Made by a program: the position numbers and the translations under genes. From UBA1038 sp964480995 (lineage in GTDB: Bacteria; Bacillota; Clostridia; Christensenellales; Aristaeellaceae): a stretch of DNA of 12,325 bases. Positions 1 through 6,377 of this stretch are shown here, piece by piece; positions within the stretch are counted from its first letter, which is position 1, and each line of letters opens with the position of its first letter. The stretch is taken from the NCBI GenBank assembly GCA_964480995.1, contig CAYZRZ010000058.1, positions 1 through 12,325 on the forward strand. The letters run 5' to 3'. The notes beneath the pieces are model-generated. The model made no database searches. It saw only the letters and a list, made by a program, of their open reading frames with translations, and was not told the DNA's origin.

Positions 1-98
1 GCATACGGCATACTTGGCTTCAACTGAACCGCCCGTGTACCGAACGGTACGCGCGGTGGTGTGGGAGGACGGGGGTTAGCTACCCCCTCCTACCCGAT
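1..98 (+). mobile_element. 3' end of a bacterial group II intron (domains V and VI)
   Basis: Positions ~28-60 form a domain V-like hairpin: an ACCGCC/GGTGGT lower helix, a small 3'-side bulge near 53-54, and a GTGTACC/GGTACGC upper helix closed by a GAAC tetraloop (42-45). Positions ~63-95 form a domain VI-like hairpin: GGG/CCC at the base, then AGGA/TCCT and GGGGGT/ACCCCC, closed by a short loop. A single unpaired A at 92 sits where the branch-point adenosine is expected, and the intron would end about CCCGAT (98). A short frame ending in TGA at 25-27 (AYGILGFN) might be the tail of the intron-encoded reverse transcriptase, but it is too short to prove. Domain V carries an extra C in its 5' strand, so it may be degenerate. 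The body of the intron lies off the left edge. Confidence 0.75.
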
Positions 99-125
99 TC
101 GATTCAAATCTTTGGGTTTCTTTGT

Positions 126-173
126 CCAATTTCCGATTTCCAACTCCCAGTTCCAATACCCAATTCCCCGTTC
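126..173. repeat. Degenerate 7-base tandem repeat
   Basis: Consecutive units read CCAATTT, CCGATTT, CCAACTC, CCAGTT, CCAATAC, CCAATTC and CCCGTTC. That is about seven copies of a CCAATTY-like heptamer with one 6-base unit. The tract lies between the group II intron end and the promoter of the next gene and does not look coding. Short heptameric arrays of this type are known as slippage-prone intergenic repeats in several bacteria. No function can be read from it. Confidence 0.55.
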
Positions 174-198
174 AGCATCCTTCATTTATACTAGCAAA

Positions 199-227
199 TT
201 GAAAATCTTTAAAAAATCTGATATAAT
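199..227 (+). promoter_or_regulatory. Sigma-A-type promoter of the helicase cassette
   Basis: TTGAAA at 199-204 and TATAAT at 222-227 are separated by exactly 17 bases, in an AT-rich tract. Transcription would begin near 234. This gives a leader of roughly 70 bases before the first cassette gene at 302, whose AGGAG ribosome site is at 290-294. The spacing and near-consensus hexamers make this a strong housekeeping promoter candidate. No other convincing promoter is seen before the helicase or the third gene, so the three genes probably share this one. Confidence 0.75.
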
Positions 228-301
228 ACAGGCAATGTTTAGATGACAAGTATTACTATGCCTTTATTGACGTATTACTTAATAGAGCTAGGAGTATTCA
301 C

Positions 302-772
302 ATGACAACAAAAGAGATGCTCAAGCAATTTGAAAATAGACCAGCGAGCATGTTATCAGAAACTTCTCGTGTTTTCTACATGACAACCAGCAAAGAGCTC
401 AGAGTTCCGATGGAACAAATGAATCTTCTAAGAAAGAAAATTTCTGATGATGTCAATCAACTTATTTATGAACGAAGTTGGACACTGGCCAAGACGTACG
501 CCTATATCGATGCAAATTGTTATATTGCAGCGCCAACTATGAAGAAAGCTCTGCAAGAAAACGGTAAGATAACCCGGAAGTTCCTTTACAAGTATACTAT
601 CGGCATGCATATGCCTCTTGATCGGGCACAGGAGTACTTTGAATTGCAGGGCAGAAGGCTCCAAAGTGACAGTGATCCAGAGGATATGATTGCATATAAC
701 GCAATCAGAGATGGTGATAGCGCTGACAGTATGATCAGCGAGTTTTGGACATTTCTCAGAGTCAGTTTATGA
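302..772 (+). CDS. Small helical protein, putative XRE-like DNA-binding regulator
   Basis: This is a 156-residue, charged, apparently all-helical cytoplasmic protein with no signal peptide or membrane segment. The start is supported by AGGAG at 290-294, seven bases upstream, and by the promoter at 199-227. Residues ~45-105 resemble a helix-turn-helix arrangement seen in small clostridial proteins: a 'LIYERSWTLAKTYAYID' helix pair, then 'MKKALQENGKITRKFLYKYTIG' (split here as MKKALQENGK and ITRKFLYKYTIG), then 'MPLDRAQEYFELQGRRL'. This echoes the XRE-like layout in which a recognition helix is followed by a two-helix extension. The C-terminal tail is acidic. It is first in the cassette, 84 bases ahead of the helicase, which suits a regulator or a small partner subunit. 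The HTH assignment is pattern memory only; a hypothetical accessory protein is the alternative. Confidence 0.7.
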   Translation: MTTKEMLKQFENRPASMLSETSRVFYMTTSKELRVPMEQMNLLRKKISDDVNQLIYERSWTLAKTYAYIDANCYIAAPTMKKALQENGKITRKFLYKYTIGMHMPLDRAQEYFELQGRRLQSDSDPEDMIAYNAIRDGDSADSMISEFWTFLRVSL

Positions 773-856
773 ACACTATATCGGATACTATTAATAGCCC
801 TCTATCCTTCTAGGTAGGTGTTATCATGAGCTCATCAAAAGGAAAGGGGCACAAAC

Positions 857-3454
857 ATGGAACGCTTCAACTGGAACAAATTGGATGGGGAGTTCATCAA
901 GGCTGTTGTGTATTCGAAAAAAACAGATCCATCCCTTCGTCCGATTTATCCAACACAAGAACTGGATCTTCTTATTCCGAGCATCAGAACAATCTGTGAT
1001 AGACCGACTAGGCGCTTTATCATGACCTACAGAGAAGAGATTGAAGGGGTTTTGCTTCGGAAGAATGAATTAGCGGTTCTAAGGATTGGAGAGGCATTGG
1101 AAGTATCCGGCGGAAATTACCTCAATATCCTCAACCAATTATCCTGGCTGCCAATGACAACACATCTGAAGAATGTTTACCTTCAAACGTTGCTTTGTCT
1201 GGGAGAAGGTGATGGAGAATTGTACTTTCCCGCTGATATACGTTTTCTGGATCGTGTTCAGATAGACATGAAGAAGACTATGCCTTCTGACATTCCAATG
1301 TATGATTACCAGAAGGGCGCTATACAGGCGCTGAGCAGTCACTTTATTGATCAGGACCTCTCCTCCGGTTTGCTCGTGATGCCTACAGGAAGTGGAAAGA
1401 CACGCACGGCTGTATACTTTCTATTGAGTGAGATGGTTAGTAGAGGTTATCAGGTAATTTGGCTTGCACATCGTCATATGCTCTTGGATCAAGCTGCGGA
1501 AGGTTTCTTCAACCACGCCGGGCTCATCAAGCTGAAGAACTCCACGATGAAGAAATATGATATTTTGTGCGTTTCAGGGATGCACAGAAGCATTCAGGCG
1601 GCCAAGAAAGAGGATACTGTCATCGTTGCCAGTGTATCATCAGTCTGCCGCAGTCTGAAACATCTGAAACGTATTCTTCAAAAAAAAGTCATGATAGTGG
1701 TCGATGAGGCGCATCATACGCTTGCGCCATCCTATCAGAACACTATCACGGCAATCAGAAAAGCGCGTCCGAACGCAAAACTGCTGGGGCTGACAGCAAC
1801 ACCTGTGCGCATGACGGATACAGGAAGTATTGCTTTGCATGGCCTGTATGACAACACGATTATATTTGAAAAGGCCATGTCAGAACTGATAACACAAGGT
1901 ATACTTGCACAACCGGTTTTTGTGAGTGTTGCAACAGAAGCTGAGTTTGAAACTAGCCTGTCAGAAGAGGAATGTTCTTACATCAGCAGAAAAAACAACC
2001 TCCCTGAGACAGTGGTCTCGCGTATTGCTGAATGCAAGGCCAGGAATGAAGTGATTGTCAAAGCTTACCTGCAGAAGCGTGTTGAGTTTGGCAAGACCCT
2101 TATTTTCGCATTGAACATCATGCACTGCATCTTGCTTTGCGAGGAACTGAGGGCACATGGCGTAGTCTGTGACTACATTCATTCCGGACGCCCGGAAAAC
2201 ACGAGGATAATCCAATCATTCAAGGATAATGAACTGGAGGTATTGGTCAACGTCAATATTATGACTGAGGGCAGTGATGTCCCTGATATTCAAACTGTGA
2301 TGTTGACTAGGCCAACCCAAAGCGAAGGGTTCCTGATGCAGATGATTGGGAGAGGCATGCGCGGTATCAGCATAAGGGGCACGAAGACCGTTAATATCGT
2401 TGACTTTCATGATCAATGGGATACATTCAGTAAATGGCTCAATCCTAGATGGCTTTTTTCTCCAATAGAAGTCACACCGCCTTCGCTTGCTGAACCTTTC
2501 AAACTCCCTGTTGATGCTGAAATCACACAGACCGCAGTGATTTCCATTGATCTGATTGATCAAGTCTATCGTGCTATTGCTGCAAGCAACGCAAACATTG
2601 ATACTAACACATCGCTGCCAGTTTCATGGTATGCGTTGTCAGACGAAGACGGCTCCGACTATCCCTTGCTGGTATATCAGGACCAGGTAGAAGGATTTGA
2701 AAGTATGGTGCGCGACCGTGAAGCGCTGACAGCTGAAATCAAAGCTGATGCTGGACAGGTCATGCGCAAGTACTTTGGCGGCTTTACATTACGCCCCTCA
2801 TCCCGTGACCTTGAGCTGTTCATTGACGCGCTGGATAACCTGGAAGGCTCTCCGCTTTGTTACCATCTTGAGGAACGTCTCGAAATCGATCCGGTCCAGG
2901 TTGGCAAACGTATTCGCGATCAAAAATTGAACCCTCTGGAGGAGTCAAAATTATTATTTGACTCGCACGAAATGATTGGCGCATTATTTGGAACACTACA
3001 GAACTATACCATGAAGGTTGTTGCCAATTGCTTTGATGATACACATGGACTGGATTTTGGGAACATGAGAGTTCAAGAATTACCCATCGAACTTATCCCA
3101 CATCGAATGGAGCCTGTATACGACATATCCCAGCTAAAGCGGGAAGTCATTGATGAGATGTTTGCCAGCAAATACGAAGGCATATCATCTGTCGAGTGGA
3201 CAGATAAGCCCTACAGGTCTTACTTTGGAGCCTTCTTTTTCAACGACGCGCACATTGTTATAAACTGCGTGCTTAACTCTCCGGATGTGCCGCGTGAAGC
3301 AGTTAAATTCGTCCTCTATCATGAACTGCTTCACAGGGATTATCATGGTCATGGAAAGGATTTCCGTACCAAGGAAGCGCAGTTTCCCGGTTATGAGGAA
3401 CACGCTGCATTCCTGCACACAATGGGTGACGATATGGACATAAAGGGATGGTAA
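857..3454 (+). CDS. SF2 DEAD/DEAH helicase fused to a C-terminal SprT-like metalloprotease domain
   Basis: This is an 865-residue cytoplasmic protein. Residues 1-145 are an unassigned N-terminal region. The helicase core follows: YDYQKGAI (149-156), Walker A PTGSGKT (176-182), DEAH box VVDEAHH (281-287), LTATP (312-316), motif V around NVNIMTEGSDVPD (465-477) and motif VI QMIGRGMR (495-502). This matches the UvrB/RecG-like SF2 helicase/translocase arrangement (PF04851 plus PF00271). Residues ~540-750 are unassigned. The C-terminus carries YHELLHRDYHGHGKDFR (821-837), a zinc metalloprotease HExxH with a following HGxxF third-ligand motif as in SprT/SPRTN proteins, so both activities look intact. 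The start has an AAAGGGG ribosome site at ~844-849. SprT-type proteases cleave DNA-bound proteins, so an ATP-driven remodeller of DNA-protein complexes is likely. A role in DNA-protein crosslink repair or phage defence is inference. Confidence 0.9.
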   Translation: MERFNWNKLDGEFIKAVVYSKKTDPSLRPIYPTQELDLLIPSIRTICDRPTRRFIMTYREEIEGVLLRKNELAVLRIGEALEVSGGNYLNILNQLSWLPMTTHLKNVYLQTLLCLGEGDGELYFPADIRFLDRVQIDMKKTMPSDIPMYDYQKGAIQALSSHFIDQDLSSGLLVMPTGSGKTRTAVYFLLSEMVSRGYQVIWLAHRHMLLDQAAEGFFNHAGLIKLKNSTMKKYDILCVSGMHRSIQAAKKEDTVIVASVSSVCRSLKHLKRILQKKVMIVVDEAHHTLAPSYQNTITAIRKARPNAKLLGLTATPVRMTDTGSIALHGLYDNTIIFEKAMSELITQGILAQPVFVSVATEAEFETSLSEEECSYISRKNNLPETVVSRIAECKARNEVIVKAYLQKRVEFGKTLIFALNIMHCILLCEELRAHGVVCDYIHSGRPENTRIIQSFKDNELEVLVNVNIMTEGSDVPDIQTVMLTRPTQSEGFLMQMIGRGMRGISIRGTKTVNIVDFHDQWDTFSKWLNPRWLFSPIEVTPPSLAEPFKLPVDAEITQTAVISIDLIDQVYRAIAASNANIDTNTSLPVSWYALSDEDGSDYPLLVYQDQVEGFESMVRDREALTAEIKADAGQVMRKYFGGFTLRPSSRDLELFIDALDNLEGSPLCYHLEERLEIDPVQVGKRIRDQKLNPLEESKLLFDSHEMIGALFGTLQNYTMKVVANCFDDTHGLDFGNMRVQELPIELIPHRMEPVYDISQLKREVIDEMFASKYEGISSVEWTDKPYRSYFGAFFFNDAHIVINCVLNSPDVPREAVKFVLYHELLHRDYHGHGKDFRTKEAQFPGYEEHAAFLHTMGDDMDIKGW

Positions 3455-3516
3455 AATCTTCTATACTCTATGAAGATATATCACGCAAGTAAATAAATGC
3501 AAGGGAGAAAAAAGGC

Positions 3517-4458
3517 ATGGACAAAAAGTTTATCAATAGAACAGTGAAGCATGAGAAATATGGTAAAGGAATCATCGTAAACATTGTCAATGATGATATA
3601 ACTGTTAAATTTGATAACATATATATTTACTATAATTTTAAGTTTCCGGAAGCATTCAAGGACGGCACCTTAATCGCGATCGACGCTGATTTGAGTTCTT
3701 ATATTCAATGCTTTCCTGATAGAACTGCTCCTGCCAATGCTCTTGGGAGAAAACTGCGTTATGGACTAATTCCTATTGTTTTTCTCAATATTGCATGGAT
3801 GAAATGGTATGATGGCGTAACTAAAGATGATACTCCGGTAAATGGAGGCAAATACATTGATGTGCATCATAATGGCAATGAGGTGGAGAATTTTTCTCCA
3901 ATCCCTGCAGAGTTCGGCGAAGGAGATGAAGTCAGTGAATGGCTGTTTGGCTCATATGAAACGAAGTCAACTCACGGGACAAGACATCAGACTCATATTG
4001 AGAAAATCGCAGGATGTCAAAACTTAAATAAAGAGGATTGCGCGGATGGCGTCTTGGTAATCTGGTGCGCAACAGCCCCGAACGGAGGCCGTAGGGTTGT
4101 AGGATGGTATAAGGATGCCACTGTGTGTCGATACTATGAATCCCAATTAGCAGAAAACAGTGACGGAAGCATCAATGAACATTCGTATAATGTTTTCGCC
4201 AAAGCAGAGAATGCTGTTTTGTTATCCGAAAAGGAACGCTTCAATCCAAAATGGAATGTACCTGGTTATACAAGAAATGGCGATACTACGTTTGGTTTCG
4301 GACAATCGAATGTCTGGTATGCCTCTGAGCCTGGCGCAGAAGAATATGTAAAGGAATTGGTGAATAATATTGATGAGTATGATGGACCGGCGTTCATTGA
4401 GGCCTACAATAAACGGAAAGGTAGAAGACAAAATATAGAATATATTGATATCATTTGA
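3517..4458 (+). CDS. Unassigned protein with SH3/Tudor-like N-terminus and putative DNA-recognition domain
   Basis: This is a 313-residue soluble protein, 62 bases after the helicase, with AAGGGAG at 3501-3507 as ribosome site. Residues ~8-36 (VKHEKYGKGIIVNIVNDDITVKF, split as VKHEKYGKGIIVNI and VNDDITVKF) resemble the small SH3/Tudor/KOW-type barrel found at the ends of UvrD-like helicases and CarD-type proteins. Residues ~93-205 contain AWMKWYDG, a 'GGKYIDVHHNGNEVENF' segment and a DGVLVIWCATAPNGG...VVGWYKDATVCRYY core. I associate this pattern with uncharacterised domains attached to restriction-type nucleases in Firmicutes. It has the short-strand, aromatic-rich character of PUA/EVE-like modified-base readers, but this link is not proven. 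No nuclease motif is evident. The C-terminus (~270-313) is helical and ends basic-acidic. It probably acts with the helicase, perhaps as specificity subunit. Confidence 0.75.
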   Translation: MDKKFINRTVKHEKYGKGIIVNIVNDDITVKFDNIYIYYNFKFPEAFKDGTLIAIDADLSSYIQCFPDRTAPANALGRKLRYGLIPIVFLNIAWMKWYDGVTKDDTPVNGGKYIDVHHNGNEVENFSPIPAEFGEGDEVSEWLFGSYETKSTHGTRHQTHIEKIAGCQNLNKEDCADGVLVIWCATAPNGGRRVVGWYKDATVCRYYESQLAENSDGSINEHSYNVFAKAENAVLLSEKERFNPKWNVPGYTRNGDTTFGFGQSNVWYASEPGAEEYVKELVNNIDEYDGPAFIEAYNKRKGRRQNIEYIDII

Positions 4459-4484
4459 CAATCTCCCCCGTCATCCTTGATAAT
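4455..4484 (+). promoter_or_regulatory. Sigma-A-type promoter reading into the uronate operon
   Basis: A perfect TTGACA at 4455-4460 overlaps the TGA stop of the preceding gene. GATAAT at 4479-4484 lies 18 bases downstream (TGATAA at 17 bases is the alternative). Transcription would start near 4491 and run through the permease remnant into the lyase gene. No operator palindrome is obvious. Because it sits at the junction of two blocks of different composition, it may be the promoter that now drives the whole sugar operon. Confidence 0.6.
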
Positions 4485-4586
4485 ATGGGAAGAATATCGC
4501 ACGCTGAAAGTGTGGGATCCGTCGTCTTCCTCTCGCTGCAGAAATACTTCATCGAAGGCATCGCCACAACGGGCCTCAAGGGATGA
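4485..4586 (+). pseudogene. C-terminal remnant of a MalG-type carbohydrate ABC transporter permease
   Basis: The frame ending at the TGA 4584-4586 encodes a tail containing LQKYFIEGIATTGLKG. This is the characteristic end of MalG/LacG-family inner-membrane permeases, which close with a last membrane helix, a Q(K/R)YF motif and a short ...GxxKG tail. Only the last ~20-25 residues look homologous (from about 4511). Upstream in the same frame (4458-4505) the residues are not permease-like, and that stretch overlaps the third cassette gene and its promoter. The remainder of the permease is therefore missing here. The stop lies 3 bases before the lyase ATG, the usual tight spacing of permease and downstream catabolic gene. 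Either the left block replaced the transporter genes by insertion or rearrangement, or the scaffold is misjoined. Confidence 0.75.
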
Positions 4587-4589
4587 GCC

Positions 4590-6377
4590 ATGTTTGAACG
4601 CTATGCGGATGCCGTAACGCTTTCCCGCCTTCTGATCGGAAAGGACAGGCGTTTTCGCTTTCCCGGATCGGCCGAGCGGGGGCTCTGGGAAGCCCTGAGT
4701 GAGGATGCCAAAGGCCAGCTGCTCCGCTGGGGGGAAGAGGCGCGGGCAGGCTACCCGATGCTCTATGCCACAGGGTTCATGGCCTATGTCCGGGAGGGTG
4801 ACAGGCAGGCCTGGGANNNNNNNNNNGACGCTGCCTTTCTGGACGCGGTGATCGACGGCCTGTGGTGTATCTGCGAGGAAACGAGCTGGGTGGTCAGCGC
4901 GCACAACGGCAGCAGCCATAAGGGCATGCCGCCGGCCAGTGAGCGCCCCTTGCCGGACGCAGAGAACCCCTATATTGACCTCTTCGCGGCGCAGACCGCG
5001 GCCACCCTTGCCTATATGATCCGTCTTCTTGGGGACAGGCTGGATCGGGTATCGCCCCTGATCGTCAGGCGCGTGAAGCTGGAACTGGAACGCCGTATCT
5101 TCCTGCCTTTTTTCAACCGGGACGATTTCTGGTGGATGGGCATGATCCGCCGCGACATCAACAACTGGACGCCCTGGATCCTCTCCAACATCATCGACAG
5201 CCTGCTCTTGGTGATGGATGATGGTCCGCGCGCGGCGCAGGGGCTTATCCGCGCGATGCGGATGCTGGACCGCTACCTCGAGACTATTCCGGCCGACGGC
5301 GGCTGCGATGAGGGCTGCGCCTATTGGAACATGGCGGGCGCCTCGCTGTTTGACTGCCTGGACAGCCTGTACCATGCCACCGACGGGGCGATCGATCTGT
5401 TCGGTGAACCCAAGATACAGGCCATCGGCCGTTTCCCGCTGCAGGCGCATATCCATGGACCCTGGTACTGGAACTTCGCCGATTGCGATGCCAAACCGCA
5501 CCTTGACGGCAGCTCGCTGTGCCGCTATGGGGAGCGCGTCGGGGATATGGACCTCATGGCGCTGGGGCAGGCGATCCTCAGGGATCGGACAGGCATCCGC
5601 CCGGCGGATACGCCCCAGATGAACCGGGTGCTATGGACACTGTTTGGTAAATGGAAAGAGGCGGAGCAATCCACACCGCCCGAACATATTGCCCTCCCGG
5701 ATCTTCAGGTCTATGCCTGGCGAAAGGGCGGCTGGTACGCGGCCATCAAGGGCGGACACAATGGGGAGAGCCACAACCACAACGACGCGGGCAGCTTCCT
5801 TGTTTACCTGGACGGGCAGCCGCAGATCGCAGACGCGGGCAACCTGGTCTATACCGCCAAAACCTTCGGGCCGGACCGCTACACGCTGTGGAACACCCGC
5901 TCCATGTACCATAACCTCCCCCTGATAGGCGGGATAGAACAGCGCGAGGGCCGTGAGTACGCTGCCCGGACGCTTCATGCGGATGAGCGGGGCGCGGCCC
6001 TGGAACTGGCCGGAGCCTACCCCATGGAAGCAGGGCTTATCAGCCTTGTCCGTCGGCTGGAGCCCATAGAGGATGGCCTGATTCTTCATGACCGCGCGGA
6101 GCTGAAAGAACCCTCGGATATCACCTGGGTGTTCATGCTCGCCAATGAACCGCGATATGATGAGCGGGCTTCCCTGATGGAGGCGGGCGGCATTCAGATC
6201 CAGCTGCCCCGGGGAGCAGCCTGGCATTGCGAAGAGATATCGGTGACCGACCCCCGCATGGCGCGGAACTTCCATGCGCTTTGGCGCGTTGCCCTGACCT
6301 ATAGCGGGCAAACGCGCTATGATATGAAATTTGACATAACAAGGAGATCATGCCGTGGCAAATCCTGTACAGCATAA
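4590..6377 (+). CDS. Heparinase II/III-family polysaccharide lyase (cytoplasmic), with assembly gap
   Basis: The protein is 595 residues as written. It has an (alpha/alpha)6 toroid (~30-340) followed by a beta-sandwich with the hallmark heparinase II/III segment (PF07940): GGHNGESHNHNDAGSFLVY (388-406) and QIADAGNLVYTAKTFGPDRY (412-431). Toroid landmarks are FLDAVIDGLWCICEETSW (83-100), SAHN (103-106), NNWTPWILSNI (191-201) and ADGGCDEGCAYWNMAG (235-250). Tyr245 and His395/His397 are candidates for the catalytic Tyr/His of the family. No signal peptide is present, so it should act on imported oligosaccharides, cleaving uronate linkages by beta-elimination. The start follows AAGGGA (4578-4583). 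Ns at 4817-4826 interrupt it near residues 76-79, and family comparison suggests more sequence is missing than shown. The last ~11 residues are encoded across the ribosome site of the next gene, which overlaps by 23 bases. The exact PL family and substrate cannot be set. Confidence 0.88.
   Translation: MFERYADAVTLSRLLIGKDRRFRFPGSAERGLWEALSEDAKGQLLRWGEEARAGYPMLYATGFMAYVREGDRQAWXXXXDAAFLDAVIDGLWCICEETSWVVSAHNGSSHKGMPPASERPLPDAENPYIDLFAAQTAATLAYMIRLLGDRLDRVSPLIVRRVKLELERRIFLPFFNRDDFWWMGMIRRDINNWTPWILSNIIDSLLLVMDDGPRAAQGLIRAMRMLDRYLETIPADGGCDEGCAYWNMAGASLFDCLDSLYHATDGAIDLFGEPKIQAIGRFPLQAHIHGPWYWNFADCDAKPHLDGSSLCRYGERVGDMDLMALGQAILRDRTGIRPADTPQMNRVLWTLFGKWKEAEQSTPPEHIALPDLQVYAWRKGGWYAAIKGGHNGESHNHNDAGSFLVYLDGQPQIADAGNLVYTAKTFGPDRYTLWNTRSMYHNLPLIGGIEQREGREYAARTLHADERGAALELAGAYPMEAGLISLVRRLEPIEDGLILHDRAELKEPSDITWVFMLANEPRYDERASLMEAGGIQIQLPRGAAWHCEEISVTDPRMARNFHALWRVALTYSGQTRYDMKFDITRRSCRGKSCTA
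4817..4826. other. Assembly gap of ten Ns inside the lyase gene
   Basis: A run of exactly ten Ns lies between QAW and DAAFLDAV of the lyase. The frame happens to stay open across it (10 bases plus flanks). A fixed-length N run is a common scaffolding placeholder rather than a measured distance. Confidence 0.95.

Noticed and set aside
61..246. 61-residue open frame on the plus strand
   Set aside because: It overlaps the group II intron domain VI, the heptamer repeat and the promoter, has no ribosome site, and its sequence just mirrors the repeat tract.
826..1002. Short frame starting ATGAGCTCATCAAAAGG before the helicase
   Set aside because: It overlaps the helicase start in another frame, lacks a good ribosome site and shows no recognisable features.
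3456..3477. ATCTTC/GAAGAT inverted repeat after the helicase stop
   Set aside because: A six-pair AT-rich stem with a 10-base loop and no T tract is too weak to call a terminator, and the next gene is close and co-directional.
1..4600. Terminal inverted repeats or target-site duplication bounding the cassette
   Set aside because: I compared the sequence around 95-200 with that around 4440-4540 and saw no convincing direct or inverted repeat, so no defined transposon is called.
4404..5501. 365-residue minus-strand frame
   Set aside because: It is an antisense shadow of the lyase in GC-rich DNA, crosses the N run and the composition junction, and has low-complexity Arg/Gly/Ala-rich sequence.
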